A DNA stretch of 64,000 nt from Ammoniphilus sp. YIM 78166 (lineage in GTDB: Bacteria; Bacillota; Bacilli; Aneurinibacillales; RAOX-1): the NCBI RefSeq assembly GCF_004522215.1, contig NZ_SDLR01000003.1, forward strand, positions 186,001 through 250,000, given 5' to 3'. Made by a program: the position numbers and the translations under genes. Shown here one piece after another: positions 39,610-48,161 of the stretch. Position 1 is the stretch's first letter, and every line of letters starts with the position of its first letter. Below the pieces are notes generated by a model, which was not told the DNA's origin, made no database searches, and saw only the letters and a program-made list of their open reading frames with translations.

Positions 39610-40602
39610 ATGACAGCGTTTTCTGCTCTGGTAGTTAATAAAATGGATGAGCAATTTTCGGTCGATATAAAGGAATTAACATTCGACGATTTACCGTCAG
39701 GTGATGTAACGATTCGTGTGGCTTATTCCAGCGTGAATTATAAAGATGGACTAGCAGCTGACCCGAAAGGGCGCATCGTCAGATCCTATCCCTTTGTGCC
39801 TGGAATCGATTTGGCAGGAACTGTTGTATCATCCAAGAGCTCACGTTTTCGCGAAGGCGATGAGGTCATCGTGACCAGTTACGGGCTTGGGGTTAGTCAT
39901 TTTGGAGGATTTAGCCAGTATGCCCGTGTTCCTTCTGACTGGGTTGTGCCGCTACCGCAGGGTCTTACTATGAAAGAGGCAATGGCACTGGGAACCGCAG
40001 GCTTTACAGCTGCGCTATCCATTCAGCGACTTGAGGAAAATGGCTTGCATCCTGAGAAAGGTTCTGTCCTCGTTACGGGCTCTACGGGGGGTGTAGGCAG
40101 TTTAGCGGTTTCGATGTTGGCGTTAAGGGCCTATCATGTGGTTGCAAGTACAGGAAAAGAGTCGGAACATGAGTACCTGCGCCAGCTTGGGGCAAAAGAG
40201 ATCTTGCATCGGGCAGAGCTTTCCCCAGAGAAGATTCTGCCATTAGATAAACAGCGTTGGGCAGGAGCCGTCGATCCAGTCGGGGGAAAGACTCTCGCTT
40301 ATGTATTGAGTACAACCCAATATGGAGGGTCGGTTGCCGTTAGCGGTTTAACAGGCGGCGGTGAAGTCCCTACGACAGTCTATCCCTTCATTCTTCGCGG
40401 TGTAAATCTTCTTGGAATTGATTCTGTTGAATGTCCCATGGACACGCGTACAAAAATATGGGACCGGATGGCAAGCGAGTTAAAACCTAAAAATCTATTA
40501 AAGCATATTGGTTATGAGGTCAACTTATATGAATTGCCTGCCGTATTATCCGAGATCCTGAAAGGTACGATTCGGGGTCGGACCATTGTTAGTTTAAACT
40601 AA
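39610..40602 (+). CDS. AcuI/YhdH-type NADPH-dependent acrylyl-CoA reductase/quinone oxidoreductase
   Basis: A 330-residue MDR-superfamily enzyme without zinc ligands. YSSVNYKDGLA, PFVPGIDLAGTVV, GTAGFTAALS and the nucleotide motif GSTGGVGSLA match the YhdH/AcuI group, which reduces acrylyl-CoA or related enoyl substrates. ATG 39610 is preferred because GGATGG lies 8 bases upstream; an ATG at 39598 would add four residues. It is probably controlled by the divergent TetR protein. The terminator follows at 40650. Confidence 0.9.
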   Translation: MTAFSALVVNKMDEQFSVDIKELTFDDLPSGDVTIRVAYSSVNYKDGLAADPKGRIVRSYPFVPGIDLAGTVVSSKSSRFREGDEVIVTSYGLGVSHFGGFSQYARVPSDWVVPLPQGLTMKEAMALGTAGFTAALSIQRLEENGLHPEKGSVLVTGSTGGVGSLAVSMLALRAYHVVASTGKESEHEYLRQLGAKEILHRAELSPEKILPLDKQRWAGAVDPVGGKTLAYVLSTTQYGGSVAVSGLTGGGEVPTTVYPFILRGVNLLGIDSVECPMDTRTKIWDRMASELKPKNLLKHIGYEVNLYELPAVLSEILKGTIRGRTIVSLN

Positions 40603-40649
40603 GGTCTTGGAATTTTGCCAATGAATGAAACTTGATATATCATTTTGAC

Positions 40650-40679
40650 ACCTTGTCATATCAAATGGCAAGGTTTTTT
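40650..40679 (+). terminator. Rho-independent terminator after acuI-like gene
   Basis: ACCTTGTCAT (40650-40659) and ATGGCAAGGT form a stem, followed by TTTTTT. A second, perfect 10-bp hairpin, ACTCCGCAAG/CTTGCGGAGT, follows at 40690-40714 in otherwise gene-free sequence up to 40893. Confidence 0.85.
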
Positions 40680-40893
40680 ATTTGCACAAACTCCGCAAGG
40701 GTTGCTTGCGGAGTATAAAGGATTAACCATTCAGCTTTTTGATGAATCCCTTCATCATCATAGAAGCAAACGTTCTGATAGAATATGGACAAATTGGAAA
40801 TGGAGATCTTATCTTATGCTTGCAAAGATAAACCCGATGTTAGATAAGCGTGCGAGATGAATAGAAGTTGAATAAAAATGACCACGATGTGCA

Positions 40894-41532
40894 TTGGTAG
40901 ACATTGGATTAGAAGAAGAAGAAGAAGGGAAGGATTCCGTCGGTTTATTTGTGGAACACATGATCGCCTTTATCGAAACCAAGAAACTGAATAAAGTTTC
41001 GATTATCGGAAATTCCATGGGTGGCGGTTTAGCGCTTCATATTGCCCATCGACGTCCGGATCTGGTAAAGAAATTAATCTTGATGGGTAGTGCCGGCATT
41101 GATTTTCCCATCACGAAGGAATTGGATGATGTGTGGGGATATACTCCAAGCTTTGAAAATATGAAAAATCTCGTTGCTGCTTTTTCCAATGATCAAAGCA
41201 TGGCGGAGAATGACAACTTGGTAGAGATGCGTTATCAAGCCAGCATTCAAGAAGGTTTTCAAGAAGCATTTTCTGCGATGTTTCCAGCGCCTAGGCAAAG
41301 GCATGTGAATGCTTTGTCCCTGACAGAAGGACAATTGAGAGAAATAGACATTCCGGTGTTACTGATCCATGGAAGAGAGGATCACATAATCCCGTTGGAT
41401 AAAACCAGCTGGAAACTATCCCAAATCCTTCCTCATGCTCAACTCCATGTGTTTCCTAATTGCGGACATTGGGTTCAAATCGAGAAAACACAACCCTTTA
41501 CAGGACAAGTGATTGAATTTTTGAAGCAATAA
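40894..41532 (+). pseudogene. Alpha/beta hydrolase lacking its N-terminal third
   Basis: 212 residues of a hydrolase related to meta-cleavage product hydrolases. The catalytic Ser (IIGNSMGGG), Asp (HGREDHIIP) and His (PNCGHWVQIE) are present. Full-length relatives have another 70-90 residues carrying the HGxG oxyanion loop and the first strands. The only start is TTG at 40894 inside a run of Glu codons, with no ribosome site. Truncation by deletion is likely. A hairpin (41573) closes it. Confidence 0.75.
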
Positions 41533-41572
41533 GCAGACTGCATTGCACTTAAAAATATGGTTATAGGTATTT

Positions 41573-41596
41573 GGCGGCCAAGATGGTCGCCTTTTT
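41573..41596 (+). terminator. Rho-independent terminator, target of the group II intron
   Basis: GGCGGCCA, loop AGA, TGGTCGCC, then TTTTT. The 5-prime end of a group II intron follows one base later. Confidence 0.85.
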
Positions 41597-41597
41597 A

Positions 41598-41684
41598 GTG
41601 CGCCCAGCATGGGCGCTGTCTCTTGGGTGAGAGTCCCGAACGGGGGCTGGCGAACGCCTACCGTTAGCCAAGAGCAAGGGTGTC
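41598..41684 (+). mobile_element. Group II intron 5-prime remnant
   Basis: The sequence begins GTGCGCCCAGCATGGGCGC and contains GGGTGAGAGTCCCGAAC and GCAAGGGTGTC, which match the start of domain I of bacterial group II introns as I remember them from Bacillus and Geobacillus. Only about 87 bases remain; no reverse transcriptase or domain V/VI is found. Its position immediately behind a terminator stem and T run is the known insertion preference of class C introns. Confidence 0.75.
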
Positions 41685-41712
41685 TAGAGACAATTTTCAA
41701 GGAGAAAATATT

Positions 41713-41844
41713 GTGACATCTTCATATTTAAAAGAAGTTCCTGTTGAACATTATTATCCGTTTGCAACACCCGTTTGTTTAGTAAGTAAATGGTATGGGC
41801 TGATTCAATTGGATGATCAAAAATCCTTTGAAGTGGATCATTAA
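41713..41844 (+). pseudogene. Short fragment, possibly of a flavin-reductase-like protein
   Basis: A 43-codon frame (GTG after AAGGAG) reads SSYLKEVPVEHYYPFATPVC and then LVS. It is reminiscent of the N-terminus of flavin-reductase-like proteins, but it is too short to be sure. It starts right after the intron stub. Confidence 0.3.
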
Positions 41845-41911
41845 AAATAAATCGACATGCATTATGATATGTACGGATCAAAAAATGATTATTTAAGAAG
41901 GAGTGAGTTAA

Positions 41912-42811
41912 ATGAAACTAGAGAAAAATCAACACACGTTATCTTTTGAAGGACTAAACGTGTTAATCCCCAATTTTCTTTTTTGTATGAAATCCAACAA
42001 GATGATATTGAGTTTGATCACTGGGTGTTCTGTCTTGCTTCTGCTGTCAGGCTGCAATTCAAAAGATACGGAGAAAGTAGCGTCCAGTCACAGTCATCAA
42101 GGGACAAGCCATATCGGAATGGGTTGGCAGCACGATCATCCTGTCTCGCCAACAGCAGGGACCTGGAAAGGACTTGCGTTTAACGATGGCAATGCTTATA
42201 CCGTTGAAGCCCCGCCTGCTAATGATTCAGCCACTACGAAAAGCGAGTTAGAAGAGTTGGCCAAGATCACGGCCAATCTGACACCGGAAGAAATCGAGCG
42301 GATCAATTATTGGCAGTATACGCCAAGCCCGAATACGCATTGGTTCTCGATTACCGAGGAGCTCATTGAAAAATATAAATTAAGCGGTCCGGAATCGGCT
42401 AGAGTACACGCCGTTGTCTCAGGGGCGATCTATACCTCGTTAACTGCTACATTCGATGTTAAGTACGAGCATCTTCGACCAAGGCCGACTGATTTAGATC
42501 CTTCGATTTCATTGCCGGAGAACTTTAATGTACCTGCCCATCCGGCTTATCCTTCAGGCCATACGTCAACGGCTTGGGCTGCTGCCTATATCCTTTCTCA
42601 CTTCTTCCCGAATGAAAAGGAGATGCTGGAGGATGCGGCTGAGGAAGTAGCGTTTTCGAGAGAACAAGCAGGCATTCATTTTAACAGCGATAACGAAGCT
42701 TCGAAGAAGCTTGCAGAGGCTGTAACGAAGGATATTATTGATAGTTTAAAAGCTGACAAGCATGCCCCATGGCAGTATACAGAAATTAAAGAGGGACCAG
42801 GCGGTCATTAA
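41912..42811 (+). CDS. Vanadium-haloperoxidase/PAP2-like lipoprotein
   Basis: 299 residues from the first ATG. The active-site triad of the PAP2/vanadium haloperoxidase superfamily is present: KYEHLRPRP, then PSGHTS, then SREQAGIHFNSD. These residues hold phosphate or vanadate. A lipoprotein signal begins at an internal Met (MKSNKMILSL, lipobox LSGC). The AAGGAGTGAG site, however, serves ATG 41912, 25 codons upstream, which would put an unusual hydrophobic extension (GLNVLIPNFLF) before the signal. The internal ATG at 41987 has no good site. Upstream rearrangement next to the intron stub may have altered the start. Confidence 0.83.
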   Translation: MKLEKNQHTLSFEGLNVLIPNFLFCMKSNKMILSLITGCSVLLLLSGCNSKDTEKVASSHSHQGTSHIGMGWQHDHPVSPTAGTWKGLAFNDGNAYTVEAPPANDSATTKSELEELAKITANLTPEEIERINYWQYTPSPNTHWFSITEELIEKYKLSGPESARVHAVVSGAIYTSLTATFDVKYEHLRPRPTDLDPSISLPENFNVPAHPAYPSGHTSTAWAAAYILSHFFPNEKEMLEDAAEEVAFSREQAGIHFNSDNEASKKLAEAVTKDIIDSLKADKHAPWQYTEIKEGPGGH

Positions 42812-42821
42812 AAAATTGAGA

Positions 42822-42850
42822 ACTTCAATTCCTGCAGGAATTGAAGTCTC
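42822..42850 (+). terminator. Terminator after the haloperoxidase-like gene
   Basis: ACTTCAATTCC and GGAATTGAAGT form a stem around a TGCA/CTGCAG centre, followed by CTCTTTG. The T run is weak. Confidence 0.65.
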
Positions 42851-42974
42851 TTTGATTAGATACTAATTTGTGGACATAGGACGCACGTCCTGACTGTATC
42901 TACTATATTCGATTGATACGGAGCAGGATATAATGGAAATGGTCCTTGATCATAGATGGGAGAGGGTGAGACTC

Positions 42975-45092
42975 ATGGTTGGTTTACAGCAACAAAAAAA
43001 TTTAAGCGAACAAGCTTCGAGGATGAGTACCCAATGCCCTTTCTGCAGTGTGCAATGCAAAATGGAGGTCATTGAGGAGCAGGCTGGGGATCGAAAAACT
43101 TTTCGTGTGCTTCCTGTTTATAATCCTGCCTCACAAGGTCGTTTATGTATCAAGGGGGTGTATGGCCATCAGCATGCCCTGCATCCGGATCGCGTACTGT
43201 ATCCGATGCGTAAGGTAAACGGTGAATTTGTCCGCATTTCCTGGCCTGATGCGCTGGAACTGATCAGGGAACAATTTACTCAGATTCAACAGGAAGATGG
43301 TCTGGATGCTTTGGGGGTATACGGTGCCGCAACTGTAACTAATGAAGTGGCCTATTTATTGGGGAAATTTGCCCGCGTGGCCTTAAAAACCAAGTATATA
43401 GATTATAATGGCCGCTATTGTATGTCAGCTGCGGCCAGTGCTGGGATGAAAGCATTTGGAATGGATCGAGGACTTACCATGGAACTGACAGATATTCCGT
43501 ACAGCCAATGCATCATCCTAGCGGGTACCAATATTGCAGAATGTCAACCGACCTTAATTCCTTATTTTACAAAAGCCAAGGAAAACGGCTGTTATATAAT
43601 TATTATTGATCCTCGAGAGACAGGCACCACTAAATTGGCCGATCTTCATCTGAAAGTCAAACCCGGGATGGATGCCGCTCTTGTCAACGGATTGTTAAAA
43701 GTCATTTGGGAAGAAGGGTATAGTGATCCCTCCTTTATTGCGGAACGAACGAAAGGATTTGAAGAGCTCAAAGAGCATCTATCCACAATTGATTTGGATG
43801 ATATCGAAGAGATCACTGGAATACCCGTTGAGCAGATTCAACAAGCGGCGAGATTGTTTGGGCAATCGAAAACCGGCATGGTTTTTACGGCGAGAGGAGT
43901 AGAGCAGCATACGGATGGTCATATGATCGTCCGAAACTTTATGAACCTCTCGCTCATAACGGGTAAAATAGGGAAAAAAGGAAGCGGCTATGGCGCCATT
44001 ACAGGCCAAGGAAATGGGCAAGGAGCCAGAGAACAAGGACATAAAGCGGACCAGCTGCCTGGATACCGCTCCATTGAGGATCCCGATCACAGAGCTTATA
44101 TTGCCAAGGTATGGGGAGTGCATGAGAAAGACATACCTGGCAAAGGGGTTTCAGCCTATGAAATGCTGGAAAAAGTCCATCAGAAAGAGATTACGGGCTT
44201 GTTTGTCATGTGCTCCAATCCGGTCGTTTCAAGTCCGAATGCTAGCTTGGTAGAAGAGGGATTAAACAATTTGAAATTCCTCGTTGTCGTGGACCTGTTT
44301 GTTTCGGAATCGGCAAGGATGGCGGACCTTATCTTGCCGGCCTCCTCATATTTAGAAAATGAAGGGACAATGACGAACGTAGAAGGAAGGGTGACTTGGC
44401 GGCCAGGAAGCCGGGAATGTCCGGGTGAGGCTAAGCATGATTGGCAGATTCTGTGCGAGATGGCTCGTGTTCTGGGGAAAGAAAAGCATTTTTCCTTTTC
44501 TTCTGCAGGTGAGATTTTTAATGAGCTTCGGGTGGCCAGTCGTGGCGGGATTGCTGATTATTATGGGATTACCTATGATCGAATCAAGCAAGAAGATGGA
44601 GTGTACTGGCCGTGTCCGTCCCTTGATCATCCAGGAGAAGGCCGACTGTTTGAAAAGACATTTGCGAATCCCGATGGGAAAGCCGAAATCATCGCTGTAG
44701 CCAATCATTTTCCGAAAGAACAAACGGATGAAAATTTTCCTCTATATTTAACGACAGGACGCGTGATGTACCATTACCTTACAGGGGTCCAGACCAGAAG
44801 AAGCCCGTCATTAAAAGCTCGGGAAAAGGAATCTTTTCTGGAAATTCATCCGAATACGGCCAACAAATTTGGCATTGAAGATGCGATCCTCGTTAAGGTG
44901 GAATCCCGAAGGGGGAGCATGGTGGTAAGAAGCAAAGTCACGGAATCGATTCGAGAAGATACCGTCTTCCTTCCCATGCACTGGGGCGATCTGCAAAATG
45001 TAAATAAACTTACCCATCAGGAGCTGGACCCGGTGTGCAAAATGCCCGGATTTAAAGTTTGTGCAGTGAGGGTAGGTCCTCTTAACAAATAG
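42975..45092 (+). CDS. nasC: Assimilatory nitrate reductase catalytic subunit NasC
   Basis: A 705-residue molybdopterin oxidoreductase. N-terminal 4Fe-4S ligands are Cys21, Cys24, Cys28 and Cys58 (CPFCSVQC, GRLCIKG). The Mo-ligand Cys149 is in DYNGRYCMSAAASAG. It matches what I recall of Bacillus subtilis NasC along its length, including GYGAITGQGNGQGAREQG and the C-terminal CKMPGFKVCAVR. It reduces nitrate to nitrite using electrons from NasB. ATG 42975 with GGGAGAGGGTGAG upstream is preferred; an ATG at 42933 adds 14 residues. No nasB, nasDE or transporter is adjacent. Confidence 0.92.
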   Translation: MVGLQQQKNLSEQASRMSTQCPFCSVQCKMEVIEEQAGDRKTFRVLPVYNPASQGRLCIKGVYGHQHALHPDRVLYPMRKVNGEFVRISWPDALELIREQFTQIQQEDGLDALGVYGAATVTNEVAYLLGKFARVALKTKYIDYNGRYCMSAAASAGMKAFGMDRGLTMELTDIPYSQCIILAGTNIAECQPTLIPYFTKAKENGCYIIIIDPRETGTTKLADLHLKVKPGMDAALVNGLLKVIWEEGYSDPSFIAERTKGFEELKEHLSTIDLDDIEEITGIPVEQIQQAARLFGQSKTGMVFTARGVEQHTDGHMIVRNFMNLSLITGKIGKKGSGYGAITGQGNGQGAREQGHKADQLPGYRSIEDPDHRAYIAKVWGVHEKDIPGKGVSAYEMLEKVHQKEITGLFVMCSNPVVSSPNASLVEEGLNNLKFLVVVDLFVSESARMADLILPASSYLENEGTMTNVEGRVTWRPGSRECPGEAKHDWQILCEMARVLGKEKHFSFSSAGEIFNELRVASRGGIADYYGITYDRIKQEDGVYWPCPSLDHPGEGRLFEKTFANPDGKAEIIAVANHFPKEQTDENFPLYLTTGRVMYHYLTGVQTRRSPSLKAREKESFLEIHPNTANKFGIEDAILVKVESRRGSMVVRSKVTESIREDTVFLPMHWGDLQNVNKLTHQELDPVCKMPGFKVCAVRVGPLNK

Positions 45093-45104
45093 CTGTGTAG
45101 TCAA

Positions 45105-45620
45105 ATGCTCAGGTCTCATTTCCGGAGGATTCCATATGTTCTTTATCAAATTCCATTAGGATGGGGTGCGACGGAAGCTTCGATTCAATCCATTCAAAAA
45201 GCATACAACAAACAAGGCGGCTGCAATCCATTTCTAAGCGTTCAGCCGGATGAATTGCTGGCTGAGCTTGAGCAACTGCGAGAGCGAACGCTTGCCCTTG
45301 CGAATGCAACCGATTTGCCAAACCACTGGGGGGAAACATTAAAGATACGTTTAGATGTGATTCATTTGACTTCCGAAGCGGTACACGCTGACATGCTACA
45401 CCAAGGTGGGGCGGGTTATCTTCAAAATAGCGGCCCTTCCCGGAGATTGCGGGAATCTTATTTTCTCGTGAATCTCACTCCAACGGTTCACAGTCATCAT
45501 AACCATGGGATGGAGACCAGCGGAGTTTGGGAGATGTGGAGCCCTTACCAGTTTCTCGCGGCGCTTGTGCTCGGTATTGTCGCGAAACACACGACCAGAA
45601 ACACCAAGGTGAAAAAGTAG
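45105..45620 (+). pseudogene. C-terminal fragment of an acyl-CoA dehydrogenase-like protein
   Basis: A 171-codon frame starting close behind nasC. Residues about 15-135 resemble the C-terminal part of the protein at 37782: IPLGWGATEASIQSI versus VPLGIAQTSLESI, and GPSRRLRESYFLVNLTPTV versus HPSRRHRESLFFTLVTPTV. The N-terminal two domains are missing, and the last 35 residues look like out-of-frame sequence. It is not functional as an enzyme. Confidence 0.75.
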
Positions 45621-45671
45621 CAGTATTTTGCAATAATAAGAGAGTATTCCAAACAAATCGGAGGTCTATCC

Positions 45672-45983
45672 ATGGCTATAGTTGAAGTTACGATCATTCC
45701 TTTGGGAACAGGAACACCAAGTGTAAGCGAATATGTCGCAGATGTGCAGCGCATATTGGAAACAGCGGAAGAACCCATTAAATATCAATTAACACCGATG
45801 GCAACCATTATCGAAGGAGAACTTCAGGATATCCTTGCCGTAGCGAAAAGAATGCACGAACATCCCTTCACCAAAGGAGTGCTACGAGTAAATACGATCA
45901 TTCGGATTGATGAAAGACGGGATAAGGCTTCCTCTATGGATCAAAAGATGAAGTCTATTCAGGAAAAACTCAGTCACACCTGA
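45672..45983 (+). CDS. MTH1187/YqgV family thiamine-binding protein
   Basis: A 103-residue protein of the DUF77 family, a ferredoxin-like fold. The signature is VEVTIIPLGTGTPSVSEYV followed by YQLTPMATIIEGEL. Relatives bind thiamine or related pyrimidines, and the role is probably in thiamine handling. It has GGAGG before the ATG and a strong terminator behind. Confidence 0.88.
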   Translation: MAIVEVTIIPLGTGTPSVSEYVADVQRILETAEEPIKYQLTPMATIIEGELQDILAVAKRMHEHPFTKGVLRVNTIIRIDERRDKASSMDQKMKSIQEKLSHT

Positions 45984-46002
45984 TAAGATAACAAAGTAGT
46001 GG

Positions 46003-46041
46003 AGCTGTTGTCCTTTTTTGTTAAAGGATAACAGCTTTTTC
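46003..46041 (+). terminator. Rho-independent terminator
   Basis: AGCTGTTGTCCTTT pairs with AAAGGATAACAGCT, followed by TTTTTC. Confidence 0.88.
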
Positions 46042-46093
46042 TTTTGTGTCAGCAAAGGGTTTCGCTTTTAAAAAGAGAGTAATATTACAACAG

Positions 46094-46133
46094 TGTAGAA
46101 GAGTTTCACACCTAGAAGTAGAATTCTTCTACA
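46094..46133 (+). promoter_or_regulatory. Pair of palindromic activator sites (UAS), copy 1
   Basis: TGTAGAAGAGTTTCACA (46094-46110) and AGTAGAATTCTTCTACA (46117-46133) are both 17 bp with 7-3-7 symmetry around the consensus TGTAGAAnnnTTCTACA. They end 49 bases before a sigma-54 promoter, the usual position for enhancer-binding activators. The sequence GTAATATT-CAACAG just upstream is shared with copy 2. Confidence 0.78.
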
Positions 46134-46182
46134 ACATTTGGGTAATCAGCGTTTAGATCTTTAAGAATATGAGAAGAAATGG

Positions 46183-46199
46183 TTGGCATGGTATTTGCT
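46183..46199 (+). promoter_or_regulatory. Sigma-54 (-24/-12) promoter, copy 1
   Basis: TTGGCATGGTATTTGCT fits the YTGGCACGrNNNTTGCW consensus with correct GG to GC spacing. It precedes the small gene at 46262 and then citrate synthase. Confidence 0.82.
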
Positions 46200-46261
46200 T
46201 TTAAATATTCATGTAAATGCTTTCAGTGGAAAACTCAAACCATTGATAGGGGGAGGTTTAT

Positions 46262-46504
46262 ATGATGATTTGGAAAGGTGAAAAGATTGTAACCATTAAG
46301 GATTTTTTGACCAAGGGAATTAACCGTTGTGAGTGCCAAGAGGAAGCAAAAACCTTCATGAAACTTTATCGGACGGAAAATCCCCGAGCAGACGAGAACA
46401 TAGACTTTATGAGCTGTTATTATACAACGGAAGAAATGCTGCGCATTAAAAACTGGTTTGGCATAGAAAAGCAGAGTTATGCCAGCCAGGCGTTATTGGC
46501 CTAG
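46262..46504 (+). CDS. Unrecognised 80-residue protein (IWKGEK family), copy 1
   Basis: I do not recognise a family. The protein starts MMIWKGEKIVTIKDFL, is soluble and acidic-basic mixed, and contains two cysteines close together (NRCECQEEA) plus MSCYYTTEEMLRIKNWFG. Copy 2 at 53775 differs at only 14 of 79 aligned residues (counted by eye), so both are under selection or recently duplicated. The two neighbouring Cys residues are not conserved in full (C-E-C versus C-E-S), but MSCYY is. GGGGGAGG lies 6 bases before ATG. Transcribed from a sigma-54 promoter ahead of citrate synthase. Confidence 0.8.
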   Translation: MMIWKGEKIVTIKDFLTKGINRCECQEEAKTFMKLYRTENPRADENIDFMSCYYTTEEMLRIKNWFGIEKQSYASQALLA

Positions 46505-46677
46505 TAGTTTTAGAGATGGATAGGATGGGAGAAACTTGAAAAATAAATATATAAATAGCAAAGCTCCAAAGGACGGACCTTATGCAGCTTTAAACCTCAG
46601 GCTCTAGGCAAAAGATTGCCAAAAATAGTCTTAAGATTCCTTATAATCATAACATTAATTAGTAGAGGAGAGAACAC

Positions 46678-47823
46678 GTGATGTCAGTAGCAGGCTTAGA
46701 GGGGATTGTAGCAACACAATCTGCCATCAGTTCCATTTTAGATGGCATCCTTACTTATAGAGGAATAAACATCGATGAATTAGCGGAGCAGGCAAGTTTT
46801 GAAGAAGTCCTATATTTATTATGGAATGATAACTTGCCCAATGAAAAACAACTTGCTGAGCTTAAGGCGAAATTGGCCTATCATGGAAAACTGCCTGATG
46901 AAATGGTCTCCTTACTTCAGTCCTTTCCTAAAGATGCCCATCCAATGACTATGCTAAGAACGGCTTTATCGGCATTGGAGATGTTTGATCCTGATGCAAA
47001 TGACATGTCCCAGGAAGCCAATCGTCGTAAAGCTTTAAAAATACAAGCAAAAATTTCAAGTGTTGTAGCTGCTATTCAACGAGTAAGGGAGGGAAAAGAT
47101 TTGATTCCCCCTAACCCTGAATATGGTTTTGCTCAGAACTTCTTGTATATGCTATCGGGCAAAAATCCTGATGAGATTTCTATTAAGTCCCTCGATACAG
47201 CACTTGTCCTCCATGCCGATCATGAGCTTAATGCCTCTACTTTTTCTTCAAGAGTAACGGTAGCTACCCTTGCAAATATCTATTCTGGTATAGTTTCTGC
47301 AGTCGGGACGTTAAGTGGTCCTTTACATGGAGGTGCTAATGAAGCTGTTATGAATATGCTAGAAGAGATTGGGCAAATGGACCAGGTCGATTCTTATATT
47401 GGGCAGAAATTAACTTCAAAAAGTAAGATTATGGGATTTGGTCACCGAGTCTATAAGACTGGAGATCCACGCGCTAAGTTTTTGAAAAGAATGTCACAAC
47501 AATTGACAACCCTTACAGGACAGAGTACTTGGTATAACATGTCAGTAAGGATAGAAGAGATTCTTTTAAGAGAAAAGGGTTTGCTGCCTAATGTTGATTT
47601 CTATTCCGCTTCTATGTATCATAGCCTGGGTATCTCAAGAGAACTATTTACTCCCATCTTTGCTGTCAGTCGAACATCGGGTTGGACAGCTCATATTTTA
47701 GAACAATATGAGAACAATCGTCTCATCCGGCCCAGAGCAGAATATATTGGCTCGAATTTAAGGCCCTACATACCTATGGAACAAAGATCTATCAATCAAT
47801 CAGGTGATGCGGGGCTATGTTAA
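46678..47823 (+). CDS. Citrate synthase
   Basis: A 381-residue type II-like small citrate synthase of Gram-positive type (CitA/CitZ). Active-site histidines are seen in LHGGANEAV and MGFGHRVYKTGDPRA, and the Asp in LLPNVDFYSA. It condenses oxaloacetate with acetyl-CoA; a 2-methylcitrate role with propionyl-CoA cannot be excluded. Two adjacent start codons follow AGAGGAGAG. It is the second gene behind a sigma-54 promoter. With isocitrate lyase at 57637 this hints at coordinated glyoxylate-shunt control. Confidence 0.92.
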   Translation: MMSVAGLEGIVATQSAISSILDGILTYRGINIDELAEQASFEEVLYLLWNDNLPNEKQLAELKAKLAYHGKLPDEMVSLLQSFPKDAHPMTMLRTALSALEMFDPDANDMSQEANRRKALKIQAKISSVVAAIQRVREGKDLIPPNPEYGFAQNFLYMLSGKNPDEISIKSLDTALVLHADHELNASTFSSRVTVATLANIYSGIVSAVGTLSGPLHGGANEAVMNMLEEIGQMDQVDSYIGQKLTSKSKIMGFGHRVYKTGDPRAKFLKRMSQQLTTLTGQSTWYNMSVRIEEILLREKGLLPNVDFYSASMYHSLGISRELFTPIFAVSRTSGWTAHILEQYENNRLIRPRAEYIGSNLRPYIPMEQRSINQSGDAGLC

Positions 47824-48029
47824 GAATTAAGAAAGAAAGAATCGAGCTTGGGAAATTAATGGATCAGTGTTCCGATTGTCTTGTTGTTCCTCGTGTAGCG
47901 AAAGGTACTTATGATGTTAACTATTGCAAATCGAAATGCCAACATTGGATTAAGCTGCAAAATCAGAGAACCGTTGTGGAAAAATTGCAGATGGAATCTC
48001 GTAAAAGTAGATGCTCGAACTTTTCTTGA
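47817..48029 (+). CDS. Small zinc-finger-like protein
   Basis: A 70-residue protein with CSDC and YCKSKC pairs 21 residues apart, the C-x2-C...C-x3-C pattern of small Bacillus zinc-finger-domain proteins, flanked by basic residues. The ATG overlaps the citrate synthase stop region (ATGTTAA), so it is likely translated with it. Function is unknown. A perfect terminator follows. Confidence 0.65.
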   Translation: MLRIKKERIELGKLMDQCSDCLVVPRVAKGTYDVNYCKSKCQHWIKLQNQRTVVEKLQMESRKSRCSNFS

Positions 48030-48101
48030 ATAAAGTATGATCCGCCTAATCATAACGGGTTCCGTTACGGGGTGCAAAATTGCAATTCGTAAGTCTTTTC
48101 G

Positions 48102-48136
48102 AGCGTCGATTCGCAAACCGAATCGACGCTTTCTTT
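48102..48136 (+). terminator. Perfect rho-independent terminator
   Basis: AGCGTCGATTCG, loop CAAAC, CGAATCGACGCT, then TTCTTTTTT. It closes the citrate synthase operon. Confidence 0.95.
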
Positions 48137-48161
48137 TTTATTGTTTTACATATCATTGTTC

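Noticed and set aside
40690..40714. Perfect 10-bp hairpin as a separate small RNA or attenuator
   Set aside because: It lies behind a stronger terminator with no downstream gene start nearby; no further evidence.
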